From NCBI GenBank assembly GCA_963556195.1, contig OY744525.1, positions 22,385,218 to 22,449,217 of the forward strand: a stretch of DNA of 64,000 nucleotides, written 5' to 3'. Under the pieces are notes generated by a model. That model worked only from the letters and a program-made list of their open reading frames with translations. It had not been told where the DNA came from and did no database searches. Shown piece after piece: positions 22,915 to 33,739 of the stretch. The position numbers and the translations under genes are program-made. How positions within the stretch are numbered: the stretch's first letter is position 1; each line of letters starts with the position of its first letter. The stretch is from Sepiola atlantica. Its lineage: Eukaryota; Mollusca; Cephalopoda; Sepiida; Sepiolidae.

Positions 22915-23145
22915 TAGCTTCTTTCCTCGTGCTGCTGGCTTCTGGAACTCCCTCCCTGCCCCCTGTTTCCCCGACAGTACTGACATGCAGAAATTTAAAA
23001 CTAATGTAAACAGACATCTCGCTGCTCAGATCCCAATTTAAGCTGAACCACCAATCCTTCCCCCCTTTTCCTTTTTCTCAGTAGCCCCTTACGTTTACAG
23101 TGGCGTCCTGCCTTGTTTGGGGTGAACCATGTAAAAAAAAAAAAA
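22915..23145 (+). pseudogene. LINE 3' end with poly(A)
   Basis: Reads SFLRAAGFWNSLPAPCFPD-like, then TDMQKFKTNVNRHLAAQIP, the terminal motif of CR1/L2-like LINE ORF2. It is followed by CCTTGTTTGGGGTGAACCAT and a run of about 26 A at 23118-23145. It is 5' truncated. Confidence 0.75.
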
Positions 23146-23224
23146 AAAAAAAAAAGTGTAGGGTTTTACACGACCTTTAGTTATTGGGCCAGTTAGGTAG
23201 ACCTGAACTGGACCAGATATAAAA

Positions 23225-23430
23225 CACTTCCTATTTACTTGCCTCCTCACGAGGACATAGTTAGACACACGGTCGGTGTTTAATGTGGGAGAAAATAAAG
23301 CTCCCCAAAAGGGGCACTCTGGATTGGAACAAAAATAAAAATTACTTCAGGAGAAATCCTTCTTGACTGACTGAGGATAAAACAAATACTACACTTTGAT
23401 CCCAGCCTGAAGGCCGACAGCCTAATTTGT
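23225..23430 (-). mobile_element. U2 snRNA-derived SINE, subfamily 2
   Basis: The minus-strand head GGCCTTCAGGCTGGGATCAA then AGTGTAGTATTTG matches the U2 5' end with a few changes. The body (CAGTCAGTCAAGAAGGATTT, GTTCCAATCCAGAGTGCCCC, TTTTGGGGAGC, CACATTAAACACCG) differs from the 22084 element but ends in a similar CCTCGTGAGGAGG hairpin. Other copies lie at 40018-40215 (minus) and 42072-42220 (plus). Confidence 0.8.
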
Positions 23431-23434
23431 ATAG

Positions 23435-24295
23435 CATACTATGAAATTAGATTTCAAAGAATAGATTGTAGAATGATTAATAATTCCATGCAACCAAAAT
23501 ATGTTTTTCAAAAAGGTTTGTTCAAGACAATAGTTTATTTATTACTGTGAAAAACTGAATTCAAATTAACAGACAAAAGAAAGCTCTCGAGAATAAAAAT
23601 TAAATTTTGGATCCGTGAATCACAGAATATTCTAAGGATCGAACACTGGCACCCCCATCAGGGTTTTAAAATTCAGTATGTTTTCCCCTCATTATTTCCG
23701 CTGTATTGTTTCCACAAAAATCCAAGCTAGTGAGTGTCCATAAAAATCCGAGAGGAGGGACGAGGTCAACTGTGAGGTTCTCAAATTTAATCCGTTTTCT
23801 TTCCTCTCTTTTTTTTTGTTTGTTGAAATTAGATTAAATAAAAGTGGAATCCGTTCTTTTGTACTCTTATCGGCTCTGAATATTCAAAGGCTTCGATGGT
23901 CAGAAATGCATTGAAGTCGGTGTTTGTTTATTTATTTATTTTTTTACACTTGAAAGGATTTTTAAAAATAAAAAAAAAACACTATTTCTGTGAGTCTCAA
24001 CATAAAAGCTTACATCCTTCCTTGAAATAATCTATTTTATTTTTATAATCATTATTTTATTATCGTCCATGTCGTAATTATTACATACACTTTAATTTGA
24101 TTATTTCATCATTATTTCATATGCATTAGTTTTATCATTTCTTTTTGTTATTCTTACATCATTATTTTTTTTTTTGCTAATCATTTTATGATTTTAATTT
24201 AATTATTTTCTAATTTATAATTCAGTTTGTTTTGCAACATATTTTCATTTTATTACAAGCTGCACATTATTTTACGAAGTATAGTTTTTTATATC
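23435..24295. other. No gene seen
   Basis: AT-rich DNA with repeated ATTATTTCAT-like motifs at 24050-24260. Nothing supported. Confidence 0.4.
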
Positions 24296-24299
24296 TATT

Positions 24300-24560
24300 A
24301 TTATACTAAAGCTGAATTAATCAACGTTTGTTTCCCTAAGGTTTTTTTTCTTATATATTTTAATCACACAAAATACATATTAAAATAATACTCAGTTTTG
24401 GGATTCAGTTAGGTTTGAAAAAAAAAAAAAAAAAAAAAAGCTTGCTTTTTACTTATTCTAATTCACCGTAATTTGCAATTAACTCACCAAGTGGCCCATC
24501 TCTTATTAACTTTCTATTTCTTCACCCTCTCTCACTGTATGTTCTTTGACCCTTCACTCG
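24300..24560 (+). repeat. Dispersed repeat X, copy 2
   Basis: Contains ACTAAAGCTGAATTAATCAA, GTTTCCCTAAGG, AATACATATTAAAATAAT, TAATTTGCAATTAACTC and CTCTCACTGTATGTTCTTTG, in the same order as the copy at 4886. A run of about 20 A occurs inside. Confidence 0.7.
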
Positions 24561-24796
24561 TATTGGTAAAAGAGAAGATTGGCCCTTGAACACGGCTTCC
24601 GGTTATTAATTCAAGTGTGTTTTCAATGCCGAGGTGCCCATTTGGAGTATATCATTAAACAGTGATGAAACAAAGACTGTTGGATATTTACGACTGAAAC
24701 TCAGTGAAAATGTCAGGCATAGACTGAAGTTTTATTGTACCAAATATGGGGTGATTGTAGAAAGGATTGTGAATTTTATTAACTATTTCATAGGTT

Positions 24797-25449
24797 GTAG
24801 AATTTGGCATATTCGGACTACTGTTCTCATCTTGGGTGTTTTTATCACAACGTTTCGGTCGATGTAACCCCCGACCTTCTTCATGTGTACCTTGTCGAAC
24901 TCGGGAATCTTTATGTCGAACTCAGGAATCTGGACGGAATTTCGAACGGAACCCTTTATTTAATCCATGGGGGTAGCATGCTCTCGTTCCATTTGCCATG
25001 ACTGGGAAGAAGTCTTCATTAATTCGCAATTCTTCGTATTGCCTCCACTGAGGATTGAACAGTTGGGATAAAACCTGAATGTAGCCTTTCCTCGGCAGTT
25101 ATAAGTCCGTGAAAATGTGAAATGTCACGCAAACTATGCGATTTGAATTCAGTTGGCCAATTATTATTCCATAGGCTGCTCTTTTTACCCCACTCGCACA
25201 TACGAAGAGGATTCTATTCGGCATGTCTTGAAAAATACACCCTGAACTGTGTTTATCAGAACAAGTCATGGCAGATGGAACGAGAGCATGCTACCCCTGT
25301 GGATTTAATAAAGGATTCCGTTCGAAATTCCGTCCAGATTCCGGAGTTCGACAAAGTACACATGAAGAAGGTCGGAGGTTACATTGGCCGAAACGTTGTG
25401 ATAAAAACACCCAAGATGTGAACAGTAGTCCGAATATACCAAATTCTAC
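24797..25449. mobile_element. Foldback element, GAAACGTTG family
   Basis: Arms of about 206 and 186 bases (24797-25002 and 25264-25449) are inverted copies around a 261-base spacer. The arm end reads GTAGAATTTGGCATATTCGG. Each arm carries, toward the interior, TGAAGAAGGTCGG, a short loop and GGCCGAAACGTTGTGATAAA. This resembles a hammerhead core (CUGANGA, stem II, GAAA), but C3 is A here. Related segments lie at 27370, 28125, 49680 and 59095. Possibly a Penelope-like or retrozyme derivative. Confidence 0.75.
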
Positions 25450-25614
25450 GAATTATCAACCCTCATCCCAAAAATTCCGAAGCATATTTCATAGGTGGCG
25501 TTTAATTTGGGTCACCTTGAAATATTAGGTTCGAAAGTAAAACTGACTAAGAATATGTATTTCTTTTACTTATTAAACCCCATAGAATGTAGAACATTAG
25601 CATAATAATTCTAT

Positions 25615-25672
25615 AAGTCAGTTTTAAAGCATATCAATCTTTTTGGGCTATTTAATGCCGAAACAATACATA
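25615..25672 (+). repeat. GGCATATCAAC repeat fragment
   Basis: AAGCATATCAATCTTTTTGG then GCTATTTAATGCCGAAAC matches the first hairpin block of the 9729-10102 element. Confidence 0.55.
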
Positions 25673-25804
25673 TTGTAAATGATCTGTTCTTTTTACACTT
25701 TCCCCAATCCATTGAAGGCTTAAAACCCATACCAATAAAATTTTTTAAAAATCAACAGAAAAAAAAAATCACTCTACTCTAAAGATTGTTTACAGTGTAA
25801 AAAA

Positions 25805-26042
25805 CAAGAAACTCATTAGTGCTCATTAACTCATTAGTGCTCTTTTTTGTTTCACCAAAAATCTTTTGTTTTGTTCATGAGTCTCCTAAAACTTTGATAA
25901 CAGATTTTATGTGAAGTATGAATTCTTTTACATAAGGTGGTCCTTAATCATATTGAACCTTATTTAGTGCTATTAGGGTGCTCATTAACTTATTAGTGCT
26001 CTTTTTTTTGTTTTTACCAAAAATCTTTTGTAAATACAATAA
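25805..26042 (+). repeat. Local direct duplication
   Basis: CATTAACTCATTAGTGCTCT then CACCAAAAATCTTTTGT recurs about 165 bases downstream as CATTAACTTATTAGTGCTCT then TACCAAAAATCTTTTGT. A shorter third partial copy precedes. Confidence 0.75.
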
Positions 26043-26535
26043 GCAAAATTACTTTCAAAGATTCACTTGACTTTATAGGATAGTTAGAGCAGTCATTTAT
26101 ACTATATATACAAATGAAGGTTCGTTGTAACGACTACTTACCAACCTATTTTTGATTAAATAATACATGAAACTGTATCTTTCCTCTCTAGATTTTCACA
26201 TTTTATACTGAAACCTGCAGCATCAGTGTAACCAATATATATCACACAATAAGTGTAATATTTGACAGATACTCTAACCTTTATGACTTTAAATATCTCT
26301 GGAAAATACAGATGTTGCTGAAATATGGTTTATTATCCTTCTGATCCTGAAAAAAATGAACGATGGACGCTAATGGATTAATTCTAACTGTTTTGGATAT
26401 GCATACAGCCGTGTAGGCATTACCCAACAAATTTAATACAGAAACCGAACTAGATGATCTGATTATCACTCCTGATCTAGCTATCACAAAAACCTCAAGG
26501 TGCTCCAATGTATGTACCCCCCCTCAATGTAAATG
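26043..26535. other. No gene seen
   Basis: Unique-looking AT-rich DNA. A 75-codon reverse ORF (26508-26281) has no recognisable feature. Confidence 0.35.
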
Positions 26536-26539
26536 CCCC

Positions 26540-26835
26540 CGACCCACTTGACTAGCAACAAAATTACACCCCTTCACTGTAGAAATCCTCAGAGGCCGGA
26601 AGATTTTCTACTCAGATAGCTTCTTCCCTCAGACTGCTTTCTATATGAATACCCTCCCTGCTCTTTATTTTCCCCCGATCGTACAAGCATTCAGAAATTT
26701 GAAATGTAATGTGAACAAAATTTTGCTGCCCAACTCCCTACCCAAGTTTCCCCCTATAAATCTGTCCCCTATCAAAGTAGCACCATACGCTTCAGTGGCA
26801 ATATGCCTTGTTTGAGGTGAACAAAAGGAAAACAA
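26540..26835 (+). pseudogene. LINE 3' end relic
   Basis: Reads FYSDSFFPQTAFYMNTLPAL, then FRNLKCNVNKILLPNSLP, a decayed version of the C-terminal FFPR-WNSLP-FK motif. The 3' end ATGCCTTGTTTGAGGTGAAC is shared with 13140-13530 and 22915-23145 and runs into an A-rich tail. Confidence 0.65.
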
Positions 26836-27369
26836 TTTTTTTTAATAACCACATACTTACAAATTGAACAAAACTGTTTTTTTTTAAATTTTTTTAAGTT
26901 CTGATTTGTAAATATGGCGCTAATTGATAATAATCCGAAGAATTAAAAAAAAAAATTCAATAAAATAAATGTTAGATGAGTGAGAGGGGGGGTGGGGTGA
27001 AAATGTGCATACCCCCCCCCCTCTCCTATTTGTATTTTTATAACCAATGTAGTATGGAATTGCTAGATAAATACCCAACCCAAATGACGTTTAACTATAA
27101 TTAATTAATTTCGAGATGGTTTGAACTTAGAACAATTAAAACATCAATAATTACATTCTTCCCTCGAATTATGAGCGCAAGCATTAACAAAGGGTTTTTG
27201 AAGAAGAAGAGTCATCTTATTTTTAATTGAAATGAACTCAAGGGTTACATAACATTCAGATTGAGGTCATGACATTTGAATGCGAAACATGAAATCTTCT
27301 TGCAGCTAGTAATGACGCGATCTCAATCAAACGTCTTGATATCATGCTGGGAACAAAACGTTTAAACAC

Positions 27370-27605
27370 TGTAGAACATGGTTTAGCTGGATTATTCGGA
27401 CTACTATTCTCATCTTGGTTGTTATTTTCACAACGTTTCAGCCGATATAACTTCCGGCCTTCTTCAGGGGCATCTTTTCAAACTTGTGAACCTTTATGTC
27501 AAACTCGGGACCCAATTTTCAACTGAACCCTTTATTTAATCCACGGGGGTAGATTTTTCTTGTTCCATCAGCTATAATAACCAGGTAAAAGTGCAAATTA
27601 ATACT
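27370..27605 (-). repeat. Single arm of the GAAACGTTG family
   Basis: The minus strand reads CCTGAAGAAGGCCGG, TATATCGGCTGAAACGTTGT, then AACCAAGATGAGAATAGTAG. Here both core boxes of a hammerhead (CTGAAGA and GAAA) and a GC-rich stem II are intact. No partner for stem I is found next to the core. Confidence 0.6.
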
Positions 27606-27654
27606 AGAATTGTCCACATGGATTCGTAGCGTAATGGTTAAAAGTAAAAAAAAA

Positions 27655-27955
27655 AAAGGTAAAAGTCGCATAGCACGAATGTCGTTGCCGACATCGCACA
27701 CTGCCTATGGCCATAGCGGCGGTGATTTGTTAAGAATCACCGTGTCTAGGGCACAGCATATGGAAGGCGGAGCCCATCCCTCTCCTTCCGCTGCCTTTGA
27801 ACCTTCCCTGAGTTTTAGTCAGGTACCCATTTACTGCTGGGTGGACAGAGGGAGTTTTCAGACCCGAAAATTCGCATGCCGTGAGTGGGATCGAACCTGG
27901 ATCGTCCAGCCCATAGAAAAGTGTTATAACCACTTGTCCACAGGCCCTCCCTAAG
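27655..27955 (-). mobile_element. tRNA-derived SINE (AAATGGGTACCTGAC type)
   Basis: The minus strand opens with GGGCCTGTGGACAAGTGG (A box) and CAGGTTCGATCCCACTC (B box). The body contains CACCCAGCAGTAAATGGGTA, CCTGACTAAAACTCAGGGAA and GGCAGCGGAAGGAGAGG. The AGTAAATGGGTACCTG block is a conserved central domain found in SINEs of many aquatic invertebrates. Only copy of this family seen here. It ends in an A-rich tract. Confidence 0.8.
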
Positions 27956-28049
27956 TGTTGATTAACAAATGTTGTAAATCAGTCATCTGGAGGTTGGATG
28001 TTCAACCCTTACTATAAACGATAATAAGAATAACATTAAAAAAATGAAC

Positions 28050-28375
28050 GCATCTACCCAATAATGGTTGACAGAACGAGAACAATCTACCCAATAATGG
28101 TTGACAGAACGAGAACAATCTACCCACATGGATTAAATAAAAGGTTCAGTTCAAAATTCCTTACAGGTTTCAGAGTTCGAAAACAAGATCGGCTAGTTCA
28201 AAAAGATGCACCTGAAGAGGTTAGATTGGCTGAAACGTTGTGAATACAACAACTAGAGAATCTTTATGTCAAACTCGGGAATCTATACGGAATTTCAAAC
28301 TGAACCCTTTATCTAATCTACAGGGTAGATTGTTCTTGAGTCGTCAGTCATGACCCGGTAAAAGTGTTAATTATT
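28050..28375. repeat. Rearranged GAAACGTTG-family element
   Basis: Begins with a direct duplication of CTACCCAATAATGGTTGACA. It then has a plus-strand arm (CACCTGAAGAGGTTAGATTG, GCTGAAACGTTGTGAATA) followed directly by a shortened inverted arm (CTTTATGTCAAACTCGGGAA to GTAGATTGTTCTTG). Compared with 24797-25449 the centre is deleted. Confidence 0.6.
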
Positions 28376-28639
28376 ATGTTATGCTTAGTTATTATCACTT
28401 GTAGTAAGGATTGATTACGACCGACAATCTGAAGCAGTCGAAAGAATTCCCCATGTAATAATACTCCGAGGTTCACTCTCACTGACGGTGGAAGTACCTG
28501 TCAGAATCTCACTTAGGGGTTAACTAGAATCTATCGTTTACTACAGACCATTAATTTAAAGAAATCAATCTATACCTATTTGAAAATATCAAGAATTTTA
28601 AGCATAAAATCTTTTACCAAAATAATTGGATTTGGCATT

Positions 28640-28690
28640 ACATAACCTAAAACGGGTTGATATGCCATAAAATGAAACAACAAAAAAAAC
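28640..28690 (-). repeat. GGCATATCAAC repeat fragment
   Basis: GGCATTACATAACC then ACGGGTTGATATGCC is the reverse complement of the hairpin block of the 9729 element. Confidence 0.5.
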
Positions 28691-28889
28691 TAAAATCTAA
28701 GCTATTGTTATAATTGACATGCTAATTTACATAAATCCTGACCTTGTAGGTTTTTTTTTTTTTACTTTTTCAGATTTATTGAACAAACTTAAATATGAAA
28801 GACCAACCAAGAAATAAAACTTTCAGAGATGTAAGGACGCATTTCAGGATACAAAGAAACATTATACATCAAGATTAAAACAAAAGTTA

Positions 28890-29660
28890 GCAAACATGAT
28901 TCATTTCTATTATCTGATTCATTTTTTTCCTTTCTTTCATCTTTTTTCATTTTATTTCTTTCACCATTCGGTTGACTTATTTTTATCTATTCTTTTTATA
29001 TTTTATTTTTATTTTCTCGTCCATTCTCTCGCTTTTTATTTTTTCATTTCCTTTCTCTCAATTTCTTTTCTCTTTTCTTCTTTGATTGCCTTTTTTAAAT
29101 CTTTTTATTTCCCTTAAGTCCTTTTCTCTTTCTTTCCCTTTTCCTCACGATTTCCCCTTTTCATTAATTCTTTTATTTTCATTTCTTTTAACTTTTTCTT
29201 ATCTCCTGATTTCCTGTCACCTTTCGGGATTCATCTCTCGTCTACTGATTTTTTTTTCATTTCTTTTATATTTTACTAGCTTTTCTTTCTCATGATTTCC
29301 TTTCTTCTCTTTCCTTTCTTTTCATTCTTCTGTTTGCCTTTATTTTGTCTATAAGGCTTTTTTCTTTTATCTCTTTTGTTCTCCTTTCTCTTCATTTCTC
29401 TTTCCTTTCACCTTTCCTTTTTTTGTATATTAATTCTTTTCCTTTTTTATATTTTTCAGTTCCTTTCCTTTATTGTTTTCCTTTCACCTTTCAGGTTTCC
29501 TTTCTTTTTTTCTATTGATTCCTTTTTACTTTCCTCCCTTTTCCACCACTTTTCTTCTCATTTCTTTTTTTTCTTTTTGCTTGCATGAAATCAAATTCGC
29601 TTTTTATTCCTTTTTCTAACCCAACATTCAACTCTTTTCTCACATTTCAGTCAAATCAAT
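28890..29660. repeat. Long pyrimidine-rich tract
   Basis: About 770 bases of T/C-rich DNA (TTTCCTTTCTTTTC-like), which has polypurine character on the minus strand. The ORFs over it are Phe/Ser/Leu low complexity. Such tracts can adopt triplex (H-DNA) structures. Confidence 0.75.
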
Positions 29661-30165
29661 AACAGCCATATTTAACATCTACAAATCTACCAATTTTCTC
29701 ATATTCTTTTTAACACTCGCAGATTCGATTATTGTAAATTCGAAATCAGTTTCATACAATTACGAAACCTCGAAAATTAGTGGATCTCGTGTTCCAGCAA
29801 TGATTTCACAATTCGAGCAACATTAGAGTTCTTTACAATTTCCGAAGTTGTGTTTTTTCCTACTCCGTAATCATTTTATTTTCGGTAAACTGTCTGCTGT
29901 GTAATAATGATATATGATAGAGTTTTAGATCTAATTTTAAATTGCCAAAAGTTGAAAACAAACCTGGCTGGAAAAAAACGAGGATGAGAACGGTTATAAA
30001 ACTGGTTCATATTTTTAAACGAATTCTCGTTTTCGGATCTCATTTGTTCATTGATTAGGCATCTTTGTTTTGCTCTTTATTCAATCAAGTTAAAATCTAC
30101 GTTCTTTTATTGTTGTTTCGATCGTAAAAGGCAAAACTTCTATCTAAGGTATAGAATTATATTGA
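29661..30165. other. No gene seen
   Basis: No supported ORF, RNA or repeat. Confidence 0.35.
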
Positions 30166-30169
30166 CACT

Positions 30170-30480
30170 TGCCGACATAAAGGGCTCCAATAGTTAATGC
30201 TTGAATTAAGCAATATTTTCATAACAGATTATCTACTCATGGACTAGCAGCCAATCAGAACTCAAGTGGACTTGCCCATTTGAACATAATGGAACATTCC
30301 AGCCTTCTTATAAACCGGCTTTCTAGTGTTCTTTTCAGTTTATTTGTTTGTAGCTCAACTGGTCAGACAGTTGAGAACTGACTACTAACTTCAATAAAAG
30401 GACTAATTATAGTCTAGCTCCTGTTATCACTTTATTTGGTGGGATTTTAGTTTTTAACTCAAAATAGCTCATTATTATTA
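30170..30480 (+). mobile_element. LTR-like repeat, copy 2
   Basis: Shows the fullest promoter layout: AGCCAATCAGAACTC (CCAAT box), then ATTCCAGCCTTC, TTATAAACCGGC (TATA box) about 60 bases later, GTAGCTCAACTGGTCAGACA and CAATAAAAGG as a possible polyadenylation signal. Close to 42225-42500, which shares long identical runs, so both moved recently relative to the other two. Confidence 0.6.
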
Positions 30481-30702
30481 CCAGAGTGAAATGTTACATT
30501 TTTTCGAAAAAATAAATCAACACTTGAAAAAAAAAAAAAAAAATAGGCAAACTTTTTATCTCAAAATAAAACGCATTTCCCTTAAAAACAAATCAAAAAT
30601 AACTTCACTAATTGTCGTTCATTTCTACTTTACATCAAGCGACCACAAACAATTATCACTTTTTATATATTTAGAATCAGCTGAACCTCGTGTTATATAC
30701 TG

Positions 30703-30709
<7 letters not shown>

Positions 30710-30748
<39 letters not shown>
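30710..30748. repeat. (TA)n microsatellite
   Basis: Uninterrupted TA tract. Confidence 0.95.
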
Positions 30749-30750
<2 letters not shown>

Positions 30751-30810
30751 AAACAGACACGTTAATTATTACGGTGCATTTATATATATTAAAAAAATGT
30801 AAGGTGGTCG

Positions 30811-31032
30811 ATAATAGTCTAGGGCTACCCGAAGGCTCCCTTTTCATTGGCTAATGCACCAAGATGTAATGGATCCCAAGATCACTCCACTTACCCTTGA
30901 TCCTAACCTTATAATGCTGGGTGTTTAGCAAGGAGGTATCAAGTACCATTTTTTTAGTCTTTGGTATTACTTGACTAAGGAATGAACCCCAGTCTCCACA
31001 GACCCATTAGCAAATGCTAACTATTATGGACC
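30811..31032 (-). mobile_element. tRNA-derived SINE (AATGGTACTTGATG family)
   Basis: The minus-strand head ATAATAGTTAGCATTTGC and GGGGTTCATTCC form degenerate A and B boxes. The body has AAATGGTACTTGATACCTCC, TTATAAGGTTAGGATCAAGG and AAGGGAGCCTTCGGGTAGCC. It is the same family as 32930-33075 (plus) and 38215-38455 (minus). It lies between two (TA)n tracts. Confidence 0.8.
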
Positions 31033-31036
31033 ATTA

Positions 31037-31038
<2 letters not shown>

Positions 31039-31084
<46 letters not shown>
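31039..31084. repeat. (TA)n microsatellite
   Basis: Uninterrupted TA tract. Confidence 0.95.
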
Positions 31085-31087
<3 letters not shown>

Positions 31088-31089
31088 CA

Positions 31090-32425
31090 AAAACTACCCG
31101 CACTCCAGGCAGCAATTACAAATTCTATTTGAAGGTAATTTGAAGGAAAACAACAAAAATATGATTGTCGTAGTGTTATTTGATATATTCCAATGTTAGG
31201 GAAATTTACTGTGCATGGACATAGTAAAATTTTATTCATTAGAAAAAAAAAAGGTTAATTGATATGGTCTTTAAGATATTCAAAGTCGAAGAATTTGATT
31301 TTGTTTCAGCATAAAAATGAAAATGAATTCCCCATTAAAAACTGGTTATATAATTAAATGAACAAATGAAAGAATGGAATGTCGATTGATTAATCAATTT
31401 TTTTAAACTACTAACCATAAGTCCGATCATAAAACCACATGTAAAGTAGAACCCCCCCCCCCAAAAAAAAAACGCTACGGATTTAGCTCCCATAGCAAAA
31501 AAACAAAACAAAAAAAAAAAACAGAATGTAGTTAACTGCCCTAAACTCTAGAATAGTCCGGAAATGAGTGTATCATTTTAAATTAAATGTATGTACGAAA
31601 CTGATTCCTACTCTAAATTCTAAATTAAGCGTTTTGTTCTTCTTTCCGCCGTTTTTTAAGGTTGTTCATACGAAGAAGAATTTTTTTTTTGTTTTCTGGA
31701 AGGTGGGTTGATTTAGCAGAGGATGTCAATCTACTATTATACTACAAATCTATTTTTCTCATAATTTGGACAGAATAGTGAAAAGGCGGTTTGTAAACAA
31801 AACATTAAATAATAAGTTTATTGTTAGTTATGTAAAAGAAAATTAAATGCTGCCATAAATAAATAAATAAAACGTTTTAAAGTGTTTAGTTATAAAATAT
31901 TGTTTAAACTTTTATATCAGGAATGATGCATGCTGCTTTTTTTAAGTAAAAACTACGCTTTAAAAATGAAATATATAAAAATAATTAGTAAGTTAAAAAA
32001 AACTTGTTTTGCTTGTCGATTGTTTTGGAGGCGACGGAGGAGAATTAGAAATAAATAATTTGTCAAAAGAAATTATTCCCCTTGTAGGAGAGAAGGGGAC
32101 GTATGTTCTTTGAAAAGTAATGAACATCGTTTCGATTTTTTGCCATTTTTTTTTGTTATCACTCTAATTAATTACAACAAAAATATTCCATATATATGTA
32201 ACAAATAGGACAATCAAATTATAATCGAATAACAGCCAACAATTATTTATTTTGACCTGTTTAAAAATATAATTATGCAAATTAGATAAACAAAAGATTG
32301 CGTTTGCAACTTTGCTTTACTATAAATAGATTTCAAAAGAATGTAGAGTATTAATTATTTAAATTAGATTAACCTGTTTTGATTGTAATATAAAAATGAT
32401 AAAGAAAATATTTTGCATTCATTTA
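31090..32425. other. No gene seen
   Basis: AT-rich DNA with short homopolymers (a C run near 31450, A runs near 31500). Confidence 0.4.
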
Positions 32426-32429
32426 GATA

Positions 32430-32575
32430 GTCATCTACAGACAAACTGTTTCGCTGTATCACAACTTTTCAGTGTGGCTAGACTAGCATCTCCTTCTAGC
32501 CAGGGATCGAACCTTCAACCACCCAGTTGATAGTCGTCAGCTGTATCCATTAGGTCAACAGGATTTATATTAAGG
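32430..32575 (-). mobile_element. tRNA-derived SINE (TACAGCGAAACAG family)
   Basis: The best head of its family here: the minus strand reads CTGTTGACCTAATGGATACA (A box region), GGTTGAAGGTTCGATCCC (B box), then GTCTAGCCACACTGAAAAG and TGTGATACAGCGAAACAGTT. Copies lie at 5314 and 63838. Confidence 0.8.
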
Positions 32576-32659
32576 AATACAGATGTATACTTCTCTATAT
32601 ATTTTAAAGGGGAGAGTGCTTAATATCGATGACAGAGCTTATGTTTATCTAAGTTTGGA

Positions 32660-32835
32660 GACAATCAGCAGTGCATGGGACTGGAAGTTTCTTACCTTAT
32701 GTTCTGCAGACCACGTGGTTGCTATTTTTATATAAAGGGAGAGTTACTATGAAGAGCCAACACATGGTCTGAAAAATGCATGGAAAGAAACTACCAGTTA
32801 CCATACATTGCTGATTATGCTTCCAAACTTTGATC
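32660..32835. repeat. Imperfect inverted repeat
   Basis: Left arm GTTTGGAGACAATCAGCA, then CATGGGACTGG, GAAGTTTCTTACC and GCAGACCACGTGGTTG. Right arm GCCAACACATGGTCTG, GAAAGAAACTACCAGT and TGCTGATTATGCTTCCAAAC. The arms are about 60-75 bases with a 40-base spacer. Possible MITE or hairpin repeat; no flanking duplication identified. Confidence 0.7.
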
Positions 32836-32929
32836 CACCCAGACACAGGGTAGTGAAAATATCTGAACCCATAGGTAAACTATTATAGAGATTCTTTTTA
32901 TTTTCAATATGATTTTAATCATGTTTGGC

Positions 32930-33075
32930 ATAATGGTTAGAGTAATTGCTTATGGGCCGGAGGACCAGGGTTCAATCCTCGGTCGAGTCATAACAAAGAC
33001 TCAAAAAATGGTACTTGATGCCCCTCCCCAACCAGACGTACATTACGTCAAATACCACGCGCATGGCCCCAACAA
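32930..33075 (+). mobile_element. tRNA-derived SINE, 3' truncated or variant
   Basis: TTGGCATAATGGTTAGAGTA (A box) and CCAGGGTTCAATCCTCGG (B box) are followed by AAAAATGGTACTTGATGCCC. It is the same family as 30811-31032, then diverges into a short AATAATAATT tail. Confidence 0.75.
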
Positions 33076-33293
33076 TAATAATTAAATAGAACAATTCTAA
33101 ACACTACACATCATAATAATAATAATAATAATAATCACTGACAAAATAATTTAACAATATTTAACACTGGTAAATATAATAAAATAATTGGAAAATTATT
33201 GATTCCTCAATATTGTCATTATTGCGATTGTTTACCATTTCATGTACCGCCGATGTCACCTAACAAACGCATTGTCTCCGCCTTCTAACAATA

Positions 33294-33295
<2 letters not shown>

Positions 33296-33331
<36 letters not shown>

Positions 33332-33355
33332 TATATATGTATGTATGTATGTATA
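33296..33355. repeat. (TA)n(TATG)n microsatellite
   Basis: A TA tract followed by ATGTATGTATGTATGTATAT, which runs into the first hammerhead motif of the next element. Confidence 0.9.
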
Positions 33356-33396
33356 TTGATTATACCCGAAATGGTGAAACGTATACGTATGTAGAT
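33350..33396 (+). ncRNA. Degenerate hammerhead, 5' copy of unit
   Basis: Box 1 is TTGATTA (two changes from CUGANGA). Stem II is ACC...GGT around CGAAAT, box 2 is GAAA (33376-33379), stem III is ACG/CGT with a TATA loop, and the putative cut follows A33389. The 3' strand TGTAGAT is identical to that of the downstream hammerhead. Probably inactive. Confidence 0.4.
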
Positions 33397-33733
33397 AAAA
33401 ACAAATATTTATAATTATTTATCGCCCCCAATCTAGGCTGGGCTCTGCAGTGAGTAGTATTGGCACAGCCGTCATCGTGGCTTTAAATGCATGTTCCTTC
33501 AGCAGTCGAACACTTTGATGATGGCTGCCTTTAACATGTTTAATCTCTCGCTTATTTACCTGGTTGTTGATAGTGTCTGCGTGGGCTAAGACAACAGAAT
33601 TTGAGTTTGAAACATGACTCATGTTCCGGGGGTTCGAGTCCTGCGATAGGTAGGAATAATCATCTTTACACTGACGATTCCTAAAAGGATGAAACGTATA
33701 CGTATGTAGATAAAACAAATATTTATAATTATT
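33390..33733 (+). mobile_element. Retrozyme-like tRNA-SINE unit with hammerhead
   Basis: A direct repeat of about 45 bases (GAAACGTATACGTATGTAGA, TAAA(A)ACAAATATTTATAA) lies at 33376 and 33691, so the distance between putative hammerhead cuts is 315 bases. The unit holds a tRNA-like B box (GGGGGTTCGAGTCCTG) after CATGACTCATGTTCCGG. An inverted relative at 33740-33893 keeps a clearer tRNA head. Pol III-type boxes plus a terminal hammerhead resemble schistosome Sm-alpha and metazoan retrozymes. The layout is seen; the mechanism is inferred. Confidence 0.6.
33662..33711 (+). ncRNA. Type I hammerhead ribozyme, complete
   Basis: Box 1 CTGACGA (33671-33677) fits CUGANGA. Stem II is TCCT/AGGA with an AAA loop. 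Box 2 is GAAA (33691-33694). Stem III is ACG/CGT with a TATA loop, followed by the cleavage-site A33704 (triplet GTA). Stem I pairs TACA (33667-33670) with TGTA (33705-33708) and ATC (33662-33664) with GAT (33709-33711), leaving a two-base bulge. Every conserved core position is present, so cleavage is plausible. Confidence 0.8.
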
Positions 33734-33739
33734 ATATAT

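Noticed and set aside
28440..28475. CTGAAG...GAAA hammerhead candidate
   Set aside because: Box 1 lacks the final GA order (CTGAAGC) and no stem II exists.
32930..33010. tRNA gene
   Set aside because: A and B boxes are present but no acceptor-stem pairing or anticodon arm; the sequence continues into a SINE body with copies elsewhere.
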